Source: an uncultured Alistipes sp.
Lineage (GTDB): Bacteria > Bacteroidota > Bacteroidia > Bacteroidales > Rikenellaceae
NCBI RefSeq assembly: GCF_963931675.1
Contig: NZ_OZ007039.1
Span: forward strand, 1,273,657 to 1,337,656
Direction: 5' to 3'
DNA: 64,000 bases
Position 1 is the first letter of the stretch. Every line of letters starts with the position of its first letter. The translations under genes and the position numbers were made by a program. Shown here piece after piece: positions 56,831 through 64,000 of the stretch. The notes under the pieces were generated by a model, which was not told the origin of the DNA, made no database searches, and saw only the letters and a list, made by a program, of their open reading frames with translations.

Positions 56831-57883
56831 CTAATTTTTCCGAACCGATTTGAATGTCACCAAAACGCCCTTGTGATCCGTGGGCCATACACCGAGCGGT
56901 TCGATGAACGTATCGTTGCCGGCGTCCTGCACCCGTTCGTTTCGCACGATCGATGACGACGGTCCTACGAGCACTGCATCTTTTGGAGCAAACGCTCCGT
57001 CTGACATGTAATAGACGAAATCAATACGCTCCCGCTCATCTGCTTCGGGAGCCCATGTCAAGTCTTTGATCTCTTTTTCCGGATTATCGGACGGATAGGT
57101 AAAGCCCGGGTACATCGTCGGATCGGGATGAATAACTCTGTATGCATCGCGAAACCCGGCCTCGTAGAGCTGCATGGAGCAATCCCAGGGTACGACACAT
57201 CCGTTGTGATCCCATTTCTCGCGTGTTGCCTCATTCCAATCCAAATGCGACGGTTCATTGAAATCCCCGGCCAGCAGAATCAGATCGGCCTGCTCGCAGG
57301 AAACCTCTTCAAGAAACACAGCGATAGCCTCGTCGCGCGTAGATTCCCGATTCATCTTCAGCACGGTAGCAGGTTCGGTTTCCGAATCCGAAAGTCGCTG
57401 CCATGTAATGCCGTCATAGCCTCGCGGCAGATAACAGGCATAATGCGTATAATCCAGATGGGCCGGATAAAGCAGTACGTCATATCCTTCGACATCGATG
57501 CGCACTTTCATGTCGACGCCCCCCATGACCGTGGATAATCCCGTTGTAATCTCCTCGATCGGATATTTCGACAACACACAGACATCGGTTCCCTGAATCC
57601 CGTCACAGCGTCCCGAGGCGCCATGCCACGTCTGCCCGCGCCGTTTCAGCGCTTCAACCAACCGTTCGGAAGTCACGCCGTCACGGTTGTTGACTTCGCA
57701 CAGGGCGACGATATGCACATCGAGACGTGCGATTTCGTCGACCAAGGCCTCGAAAGCTCCCGGGACAACCGTGGCATCACACCAAATATTGAGTTGAAGA
57801 ATCCGTAATTCACGGATTTTTCCGTCATTGCATCCCAGACAGGAAAGGACAACCAATAGGAAAACAATTATATTGCGATACAT
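56831..57883 (-). CDS. Endonuclease/exonuclease/phosphatase-family lipoprotein
   Basis: A 350-residue EEP-fold hydrolase with lipobox 'LSCLGC' (Cys18). Active-site motifs are 'LQLNIWCDA' (Asn), 'VALCEVNNRD' (Glu), 'YPAHLDYTH', 'LLAGDFNEPSHLDW' (Asp/Asn) and 'WPTDHKGVLV' (Asp-His). Secreted EEP proteins in Bacteroidetes cleave phosphodiesters or phosphomonoesters in nucleic acids, lipids or glycans; the substrate here is unknown. It is the last gene of the minus-strand foraging set, 52 bases after the small gene. Confidence 0.85.
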   Translation of the reverse strand: MYRNIIVFLLVVLSCLGCNDGKIRELRILQLNIWCDATVVPGAFEALVDEIARLDVHIVALCEVNNRDGVTSERLVEALKRRGQTWHGASGRCDGIQGTDVCVLSKYPIEEITTGLSTVMGGVDMKVRIDVEGYDVLLYPAHLDYTHYACYLPRGYDGITWQRLSDSETEPATVLKMNRESTRDEAIAVFLEEVSCEQADLILLAGDFNEPSHLDWNEATREKWDHNGCVVPWDCSMQLYEAGFRDAYRVIHPDPTMYPGFTYPSDNPEKEIKDLTWAPEADERERIDFVYYMSDGAFAPKDAVLVGPSSSIVRNERVQDAGNDTFIEPLGVWPTDHKGVLVTFKSVRKN

Positions 57884-57935
57884 ATTTTATGCTTGCTTTC
57901 GTAATTACAGTATCCGGAAAATCAAGGATATTTCT

Positions 57936-58139
57936 TTATAGCCGGCGCGAACCGTCGGAGATCACCACGTCGTAAACTTTGGGCTTGTGGCCGTACTTGG
58001 CGTTGAACTTCTCTTTGGCCGCAGCGATGGAGTTGTCGCAAAGGTCGGTCTTCACCTTGTTGATGCGATCCGGAGAAGTGAAGAGGATAGCTCTGGAGCC
58101 GTAAAGCCCTCCGAACTTCTTGCGGACTTGTATTTTCAT
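57936..58139 (-). CDS. Small conserved-looking basic protein
   Basis: A 67-residue protein ('MKIQVRKKFGGLYGSR' start) rich in Lys and Arg, without signal peptide or membrane helix. The segment 'DNSIAAAKEKFNAKYGHKP' looks like an amphipathic helix followed by a short strand. ATG 58139 is preferred over an earlier in-frame start that runs into the acetylesterase gene. Its function is unknown, and it is odd to find a cytoplasmic basic protein among secreted glycan enzymes. Confidence 0.55.
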   Translation of the reverse strand: MKIQVRKKFGGLYGSRAILFTSPDRINKVKTDLCDNSIAAAKEKFNAKYGHKPKVYDVVISDGSRRL

Positions 58140-58174
58140 AATCGAGTTGTTTAAAATTTTATCGCATTTCAACA

Positions 58175-60127
58175 TTACTTCGTAATTCCGGGCCACTCGT
58201 CGGTCCGGAACGGCGAGGCCAGCAGCCCCGATCCATCCGTCAGGTCGTCATCATAAGGGTTGTTCGCCCAGCCGTAACGGACGGCTACCGGTTCCGATAC
58301 CTCGTCGCTGAAAACCACAACCGTTTTTTCGTCTCTGACATATGCCTTGGCCCATACGAATTTCCGGTCGGCACCGGAAATCGTAAAGCCATGCAGATAA
58401 CCGTAACGATTGCCGTCAACCGGTCTCAGGGCGTCCGTGGCGTCGAACGTCAGCACGATACGATTGCCGTCACGTTTCATCGATCTGTAAATCGGTCCTC
58501 CTGCCGCGATGTCGGTACGGCCATAGGCTACGTTCAGTGCCGCGCGGCTCAGACGATAGCCCACGTCACGCTTGTTGCGCGGATGAATGTCATTCGCCTC
58601 TCCTATATCGGTGATGACGGCCTGTCCCGTCGCCGGCAACGCGAGCGTCCTATTCTGCGCTTCGCGCAACTCGGCCCACGCGCTTTCGCACGGCTGCGGC
58701 TCCACAGCCATGAAGTTGGCCAGTTGCACCCAGAAGAAGGGGAAGTCGTATCCCCAAAGCGCACGCCAGTCGCGGATCATCGCGGGGAATAACTCCCGGT
58801 AGCTGCGGGCCCGGTCAGCGTTGTTCTCGCCCTGATACCAAATGGCACCCTTGATACCGTATCCTGCGAGCGGTGCGATCATGCCGTTGTAAAGCAGCGA
58901 AGCGAAACTGTTGGGATTGCTATACGTTCCGCGGCCGACAAGACCGTACATCGTCGTTGTGACCGAAGGCCTGTATTCCCATTCCCCGGCAAGGTCGTAC
59001 CGTTTACCGTCAACCTCCAAATACAACTCTTTCGCATCGCCCCAAATGCCACCTTCGCCGCCCGTATCCTCGACGCGGATTACAATGAGATTCTCGCCTT
59101 CGTGCAACGTCGCCGCAGGGATTTCATAGTGTCTCGGGCTATTATAACTTGCATGTGTTTCGCCGATCTTGTAACCGTTCATGTAGGAAACATCGCTGTC
59201 GTCGACTGCCGGAAGATGCAGCACACCCGCCTTTCCGGCCGCCGAGGCCGGCAGCATCACGCTCTTCCGAAACCAGATATGGCCGTCGACATGGCCCAAT
59301 GCGTTTTCCCAAATCTGAGGCAGTTCCATCTTCTGCCACTCTTTCAACCGGGTTTTGCTCGTCGGGGCATACCACCGTTCTCGATCCCCGCGGTCATTCT
59401 TCAAGGCGGCCTGATAGGCACGATAATTTTTCATTCCCGCGCCGATCGCCTCGAGGGGCGAACGGGCGTCCGCGTATTGTGCATAATCCTTCGTCGTGCG
59501 CATTATGTCCCAGCTCGTCCATGTTTCGATGTCGGTTCCACCCCATGAACTGTCGATCAGCCCCACCGGAACACCCGTTTCGGCATGGATGAACTTGCCG
59601 AAATAGTATCCCACGGCCGAGAATACGCGCGAGGTTTCAGGCTTACATTCCACCCATTGTCCGGAATCGATATCCTCTTGCTCCTCGAAAGCGATTTTGT
59701 CGCCGACAGAAAGCAGCCGGATATTCGGGTTGGCCGACGATGCGATTTCAGTTTCGCAGCCAGTCGTTGGATCGAGCCGCCACTCCATATTCGACTGTCC
59801 GCTGCAAAGCCATACGTCACCCACCACGACGTTCGTGAAACGCACGGTGTCCGTGCGACCCGCAACGGTCATTTCACGCGGGGTGGCGTCGGCCTCCATA
59901 GCCGGGAGCACTGCCTCCCAGCGCCCCGTGCGGTCGGCCTTCGCCGAGGCTTCAGCCCCAGCGAAACGCACTGTGACCAGTTCGTTTTTTGAAGCATGCC
60001 CCCATACGCGGATCGGCCGTTCGCGCTGCAACACCATGTTGTCGCTGAAAAATTTCGGCATCTGTACCTCGGCTTGTGCCGATATGGAAATGGCCAATGC
60101 CGTTGTTAATACTAAAAGTCGTTTCAT
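58175..60127 (-). CDS. Sialate O-acetylesterase-like SGNH hydrolase
   Basis: A 650-residue exported enzyme (signal peptide to about residue 19, 'ISAQA'). SGNH motifs: 'VVGDVWLCSGQSNMEWRL' with the nucleophile Ser (block I), and 'DIGEANDIHPRNK' with the Asp-x-His pair (block V). A jellyroll sugar-binding-like insert occurs at about 280-390 ('HIWFRKSVMLPAS', 'EGENLIVIRVEDTGGEGG'). It should remove O-acetyl groups from a sugar, not necessarily sialic acid. It begins three bases after the rhamnosidase gene, so the two are translated from one transcript. Confidence 0.88.
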   Translation of the reverse strand: MKRLLVLTTALAISISAQAEVQMPKFFSDNMVLQRERPIRVWGHASKNELVTVRFAGAEASAKADRTGRWEAVLPAMEADATPREMTVAGRTDTVRFTNVVVGDVWLCSGQSNMEWRLDPTTGCETEIASSANPNIRLLSVGDKIAFEEQEDIDSGQWVECKPETSRVFSAVGYYFGKFIHAETGVPVGLIDSSWGGTDIETWTSWDIMRTTKDYAQYADARSPLEAIGAGMKNYRAYQAALKNDRGDRERWYAPTSKTRLKEWQKMELPQIWENALGHVDGHIWFRKSVMLPASAAGKAGVLHLPAVDDSDVSYMNGYKIGETHASYNSPRHYEIPAATLHEGENLIVIRVEDTGGEGGIWGDAKELYLEVDGKRYDLAGEWEYRPSVTTTMYGLVGRGTYSNPNSFASLLYNGMIAPLAGYGIKGAIWYQGENNADRARSYRELFPAMIRDWRALWGYDFPFFWVQLANFMAVEPQPCESAWAELREAQNRTLALPATGQAVITDIGEANDIHPRNKRDVGYRLSRAALNVAYGRTDIAAGGPIYRSMKRDGNRIVLTFDATDALRPVDGNRYGYLHGFTISGADRKFVWAKAYVRDEKTVVVFSDEVSEPVAVRYGWANNPYDDDLTDGSGLLASPFRTDEWPGITK

Positions 60128-60130
60128 TGT

Positions 60131-62527
60131 CTATTCGATTTTCAGAATCTGTTTGCCTGCTCGCAGAGCAAAGGTTCTGCCCTGCCATACAAATTCGCCC
60201 GTCATGCCTATGGGCAGGGCGATTTTCGCCGTAAGACGGCCTTTGCTGTCAGTGCGGCAATCGACAGCAATCTCGCCTGCAGGATGCGGTACTGCGCCCG
60301 ACACATGCTTCAGCCCGCCGAGTGACGGCGCAATACGTACCTGTCGGAATCCCGGAGCGGCGCTTTCGATTCCCAGTATCATGCGGAAAAGTTCCACATT
60401 AAGGCTTGCGCTCCACGCATGGCAGTCCGAGCGTGTCGGATCGGGCGTTTCGGCCCAAGTGGTCAACCCGGCGGCGAGTTGGTCGTACCACGGCTGCAAC
60501 TCCTCGAACAGACGGTCGCCCAATCCTGTCACGGCCATTGCCCGATGAACATAAAATTTGAAATAAAGCGTCGCCTGAATCAAATCCGGTTCGTCCACTA
60601 CGCGCATCATCACGTTGCGGGCTTCGTCGTCCGTTACGATTCCGGCCAGTATCGCAAGGGAATTCACATGTTGCGAGAAGACCCTCCGTTCATGCGTATC
60701 TGCGAAAAGTCCCCGCCGCACATCCCAATATGCGTTGCGAAAAGCCTTTCTAAGCGCATTGCCAATCTCCTCGTACTTCGCGGCTATTGCTGTGTTGCCG
60801 AATGTTCGTTCCATCTGTGCGGCATAACCCAGTCCTAACAGATAGACCACATCCTGATAGGCTGAGGTGCCGTCTGCCGAGCGGCGCGGCTGTCCGAAAT
60901 CGAACTCTTCGGGCCAGTCGATGAAGAACCAATAGGGCACGTCGTGCAACAGGCCGTCCGTGCCCCGATACCTCTCGAACCAGCCGAGCACCCGCCGGAA
61001 AGCCGGCAATAATGTCTGCAGATACGCCTCGTCACCCCGCATCATCCAGTAATCGTACGCCGTGCCGAGCCACCACACCGCAAAGGGCGGAATGACCTGC
61101 GGCAGGTCGGAAGGATAGCGGCTCTGCGGAATTCCCTCGGGCAACATCGACTGTCGGCACAGATCCAACAATTGTCGCACCATGCAGGTGTCGCGTGTGT
61201 TGTAGAGCGTGATGAGCGCCTGAATACGCGCATCGCCGAAATACTGCATCTGCTCATAATAGGGGCAGTCCATGTAGGTTTCGTTGGCGCACAGACGCGC
61301 CGTGCGCCAACCAACGTTGAGCATGCGTTCCAGTTCGGGCCGTTCCGGAGCCGAAAAACGGCTCACAAGACGAAATGGATACGCCGAAAAGACCCCGCTC
61401 ACGTCATCCAGTGACAACGGTTCATCCTGCGTTTCGACAGTCAGCCGCACGTAGCGCCAAGTCCGCCACCATAGCGGCTCGAATGTCCGTCCGGGACCAC
61501 CATCGGCGACGATACGGTCTTCGTAACCCAGAAACAGCTTGCCTGTGGGATCGTTGCGATCCCCCTTGTCATACCCCTCGGCACCCGTATAAAGCGCCTC
61601 GGCATATCCCGCTGCAATTACAGCGCCGTGTCCGCCGCTGAACGAAAGTCGCAGGTAGCCCGTCGTTTCCTCGCCTTGGTCGAGCAGAAGCACGGCGCGG
61701 GTGTGCGCCGGAACAACCAAGACGGCAGGCTTCGCCGGAAACCCCTTCGGAAGCTTCACGCCCTCGGCCAGGACGACTTGAGCGAAACGCATTGGAATCC
61801 GCTCCGACATCGGAACTGGCGATGGCACAAGCTGCCGTTCGCCCGAACGGGCTGCGCCTTTCGGCCTGCCAAGTGCACCGCACGAGGCAGTATGCCAGTT
61901 GCTGTCGTCGAAATCCGGCTCTGTCCAGCCCCACGGATAGCGCGCGGCGGTCAATATTTCACCCGGTCCCGCGACGTAATAACCGCGAAGTCCCGTGACG
62001 GCGAGTGGTGCATAGGCGTCGTTCTTGATACACCGCCACGAAGAATCGGTATCGACAATCCGTTCGCGCTCCGTCGCACCCTGCATCAGAAACCCCGTTT
62101 CGCCCAGCGTTATTTGTGCCGCAGGTTTCAAGTCGGCATAGTTCCATACTACGGCGGTCACCGCATTCCGCCCGGCATGCAGCCACGGCGCCAGATCCAC
62201 CGTCTCGTAGTTCCAATGCGCCCCGTCGCATCGCGAGGGCCCCTGCGCCGCGAGCACGCCGTTTACATAAAGTTTATAGCGGTTGTCTGCCGAAACATGC
62301 ACCGCAAAGTGCCGTGGACATTTTGCCAACTCGAATACCTTGCGAAAATGGTAGACGCCATAGGCATCCGGGGACGCACCGGGCACCGAGATCCACCGTG
62401 CGGACCATGGAGCCGCCATCAACTCCGGTGCGACCGACGACTGCCGATAGCCCGGCAGCACCGGTTGTCCGATCGTAATTTGCACGGCAAATACGAGTGC
62501 CATCTCCAGCAATAGAAAACGTTTCAT
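60131..62527 (-). CDS. Alpha-L-rhamnosidase-like enzyme (GH78)
   Basis: A 798-residue exported protein (signal peptide near 1-20). It has N-terminal beta domains ('SARWISVPGASPDAYGVYHFRK' in part; 'ADNRYKLYVNGVLA') and a six-hairpin barrel with 'ETYMDCPYYEQMQYFGDARIQ' in pieces and 'CHAWSASLNVELFRMILGI', both GH78-like. The acidic catalytic cluster is near the 'DCPYYEQ' motif and 'WPEEFDFG'. It should release terminal rhamnose from a glycan. It lies between the GH97 gene (13 bases before it) and the acetylesterase gene (three bases after). Confidence 0.87.
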   Translation of the reverse strand: MKRFLLLEMALVFAVQITIGQPVLPGYRQSSVAPELMAAPWSARWISVPGASPDAYGVYHFRKVFELAKCPRHFAVHVSADNRYKLYVNGVLAAQGPSRCDGAHWNYETVDLAPWLHAGRNAVTAVVWNYADLKPAAQITLGETGFLMQGATERERIVDTDSSWRCIKNDAYAPLAVTGLRGYYVAGPGEILTAARYPWGWTEPDFDDSNWHTASCGALGRPKGAARSGERQLVPSPVPMSERIPMRFAQVVLAEGVKLPKGFPAKPAVLVVPAHTRAVLLLDQGEETTGYLRLSFSGGHGAVIAAGYAEALYTGAEGYDKGDRNDPTGKLFLGYEDRIVADGGPGRTFEPLWWRTWRYVRLTVETQDEPLSLDDVSGVFSAYPFRLVSRFSAPERPELERMLNVGWRTARLCANETYMDCPYYEQMQYFGDARIQALITLYNTRDTCMVRQLLDLCRQSMLPEGIPQSRYPSDLPQVIPPFAVWWLGTAYDYWMMRGDEAYLQTLLPAFRRVLGWFERYRGTDGLLHDVPYWFFIDWPEEFDFGQPRRSADGTSAYQDVVYLLGLGYAAQMERTFGNTAIAAKYEEIGNALRKAFRNAYWDVRRGLFADTHERRVFSQHVNSLAILAGIVTDDEARNVMMRVVDEPDLIQATLYFKFYVHRAMAVTGLGDRLFEELQPWYDQLAAGLTTWAETPDPTRSDCHAWSASLNVELFRMILGIESAAPGFRQVRIAPSLGGLKHVSGAVPHPAGEIAVDCRTDSKGRLTAKIALPIGMTGEFVWQGRTFALRAGKQILKIE

Positions 62528-62540
62528 CGGCTATTTGCTG

Positions 62541-64000
62541 TCAGCGTTTTTTCATTCCTCCTGTTTTCTCAGGCTTGAGTTTCATCGCGAACCCGCCTCC
62601 GGGCGCAAGATGCACCGTCAGGGATTTGGATGTGTCGATGCGAAACGTTTCGCGCTTGTAATCCGAGGCTTTGCGGTCGGCGTTCACACCGTCGCGAAAC
62701 AGCATTGCCTCGCAGTCGCCCAGAAACGAAAGATCGACATCCACTTCACGTGCCGTCCAATCCGTAATACCACCGACGTACCATATATCTCCGCTGCGGC
62801 GCGCCGTGACGATGTATTCGCCCATCCGTCCGCCGAGGATGAGTGTTTCGTCCCATACGGTCGGGATCGAGGCGATGAAATCCGTACATTCCGGTTCGCG
62901 CATGTAATTCGTCGGCGAGTCGCACAGCATGTTCAGCGGCGAGTCAAGCACGACATAGAGCGCCAGCTGGCGGCAACGCGTACCCTGACTCATCGGCTCT
63001 GAATTGCATGGATAATAATTTTGCTTCGAAGCGTTGCGCATCGCGCCCTGCGTGTAGTCCATCGGCCCGGCAACCTGACGGATGAAAGGGATTTGCACAT
63101 CGTATTTTACCTGATCGACAGTCGCAGGGCTCCACTTCATCTGCTCAAGTCCATGCACGCCCTCGAAATTCAATACATTGGGCCACGTACGGTTCAGCCC
63201 CGCGGGTTTGTGCGTGCCGTGCAGGTCGAGAATCAGCTTGTATTTGGCCGCCATCTCCGCCGCACGGTAGTTAAAGTCGGTCATCTGCTGGTCGTCGCGA
63301 TCCATGAAATCGACTTTGAACCCTTTGACACCCATCTCCGAATAATGCTTGCAGACGGTTTCCATATCACGGGCGAAGGCCCAGTAGCCCGCCCAGAGGA
63401 TAATCCCCACGCCTTTTGCTTTACCGTAGTCGACGATCTGCGGCAAATCGATCTCCGGTATCACCTGCATCAGATCAGCTTGGAGATTTACGGCCCACCC
63501 TTCGTCAAGAATCACATATTCGATTCCTTTCGATGCCGCGAAGTCGATATAGTATTTATAAGTTTCGGTATTGATTCCCGTACGGAAGTCCACACCCGAG
63601 ATGTTCCACGCATTCCACCAGTCCCAAGCGACCTTGCCGGGTTTGATCCACGACGTGTCGGCGAGCTTCGAGGGGGCGGCCAACAAGAAACTCAGGTCGC
63701 TGGCGGCGATCTGGGTGTCCGTGCCGACGATCGCCACGCGCCATGGGAATGAACGGGCTTTATCGATTCGGGCAATGAATGGTTCGCGTTCTTCGACGAT
63801 CATCTGCAGATTGTTGTAACCGCCCTGTTCCATGCGCTTGGGATAAGGCGCGAAGCGTGCAGTCAGATGCTGCCCGCCGTCGCCGTTCCAGAGATACATC
63901 CCCGGATAGTCGTTCAGATCGGTTTCCGTAAAACAGATGTTTACTCCGTCGGCTACATGCACGATTGCCGGAAGGAAAATCAGACGTCCGGCATCCAGCC
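62541..64000 (-). CDS. GH97-family glycoside hydrolase (N-terminus beyond window)
   Basis: About 486 residues of a GH97 enzyme are visible; the frame is open to the window end. Marks include 'TETDLNDYPGMYL', 'KPGKVAWDWWNAWNISGVD', 'YVILDEGWAVNL', 'GFKVDFMDRDDQ', 'LDLHGTHKPAGLNRTWPN' and 'NFEGVHGLEQ'. GH97 has inverting alpha-glucosidases (SusB) and retaining alpha-galactosidases; the Asp of 'KVDFMDRDDQ' could be the retaining nucleophile, favouring the latter, but this needs an alignment. The last domain, a beta-sandwich, ends in 'KLKPEKTGGMKKR'. It is the first visible gene of the minus-strand enzyme operon. Confidence 0.9.
   Translation of the reverse strand, partial: LDAGRLIFLPAIVHVADGVNICFTETDLNDYPGMYLWNGDGGQHLTARFAPYPKRMEQGGYNNLQMIVEEREPFIARIDKARSFPWRVAIVGTDTQIAASDLSFLLAAPSKLADTSWIKPGKVAWDWWNAWNISGVDFRTGINTETYKYYIDFAASKGIEYVILDEGWAVNLQADLMQVIPEIDLPQIVDYGKAKGVGIILWAGYWAFARDMETVCKHYSEMGVKGFKVDFMDRDDQQMTDFNYRAAEMAAKYKLILDLHGTHKPAGLNRTWPNVLNFEGVHGLEQMKWSPATVDQVKYDVQIPFIRQVAGPMDYTQGAMRNASKQNYYPCNSEPMSQGTRCRQLALYVVLDSPLNMLCDSPTNYMREPECTDFIASIPTVWDETLILGGRMGEYIVTARRSGDIWYVGGITDWTAREVDVDLSFLGDCEAMLFRDGVNADRKASDYKRETFRIDTSKSLTVHLAPGGGFAMKLKPEKTGGMKKR

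Noticed and set aside
1..64000. tRNA or rRNA genes
   Set aside because: Intergenic regions were scanned by eye for cloverleaf arms and T-loop consensus; none was convincing. A covariance-model scan would be decisive.

Overview
The window looks like a chromosome segment of a Bacteroidales bacterium, most likely Alistipes-like (Rikenellaceae). The basis is Bacteroidetes-type -7 promoter boxes (TAnnTTTG), SusC/SusD lipoprotein pairs, DUF4271/DUF4296/DUF3467/DUF4998 families, and a high-GC, strongly GC3-biased core genome. Genus is inference from protein character; no 16S or marker search was possible.

Layout. (1) 1-700: 3' end of an IS110-family transposase followed by a strongly foldable non-coding stretch. 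(2) 0.8-14.4 kb: housekeeping blocks: rbfA, a LolC/FtsX-like permease, a DUF4296 lipoprotein, xerD, prmA, recO, a YeiH-type transporter, then on the minus strand a YgiQ radical SAM protein, an RluD-type pseudouridine synthase, a PASTA protein, an LptF/LptG permease and tgt. (3) 14.4-25.0 kb: an integrated, visibly AT-richer mobilizable element bounded by an imperfect repeat (shared core AAAAACGGGT). It carries a tyrosine recombinase, a small DNA-binding-like protein, a P4-type helicase, a Toprim primase, an oriT-like region and a MobV relaxase. A cargo segment follows: a long hairpin, two exported proteins and a membrane-anchored helicase-IV-like protein with a nuclease-like insertion. It sits between tgt and a glycosyltransferase, near both promoters. 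(4) 25.1-37.1 kb: glycosyltransferase, ECF sigma factor, rsmG, an HXXEE membrane protein, rlmN, a TonB-like protein, hflX, a upp-like gene, an LTA-synthase-like sulfatase, a hemerythrin-LuxR regulator, a CDF metal exporter, then yidD and rnpA. (5) 37.2-44.9 kb, minus strand: hemD, DUF4271, a histidine kinase, an S41 protease, a small membrane protein, ispH, cmk and a LysE-type exporter. (6) 45.2-64 kb: a carbohydrate-foraging region. A plus-strand operon encodes a BNR-repeat lipoprotein, a GH99-like/WbsX-type protein, SusC, SusD and two surface lipoproteins sharing a C-terminal domain. A convergent minus-strand set encodes a GH97 enzyme (cut by the window end), a GH78-type rhamnosidase, a sialate-O-acetylesterase-like protein, a small protein and an endonuclease/exonuclease/phosphatase-family lipoprotein.

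How the genes work together. In the foraging region SusC/SusD and their companion lipoproteins should capture and import a glycan that GH78, GH97, the acetylesterase and the BNR protein trim. Rhamnose-containing, O-acetylated material is the best guess. In the mobile element the recombinase excises and integrates, the helicase and primase probably support replication or excision, and MobV nicks oriT for mobilization by a helper conjugative element. The most unusual part is the cargo at 20.7-24.9 kb. I cannot assign it a function, but its architecture is worth testing as an accessory or defence-like module.
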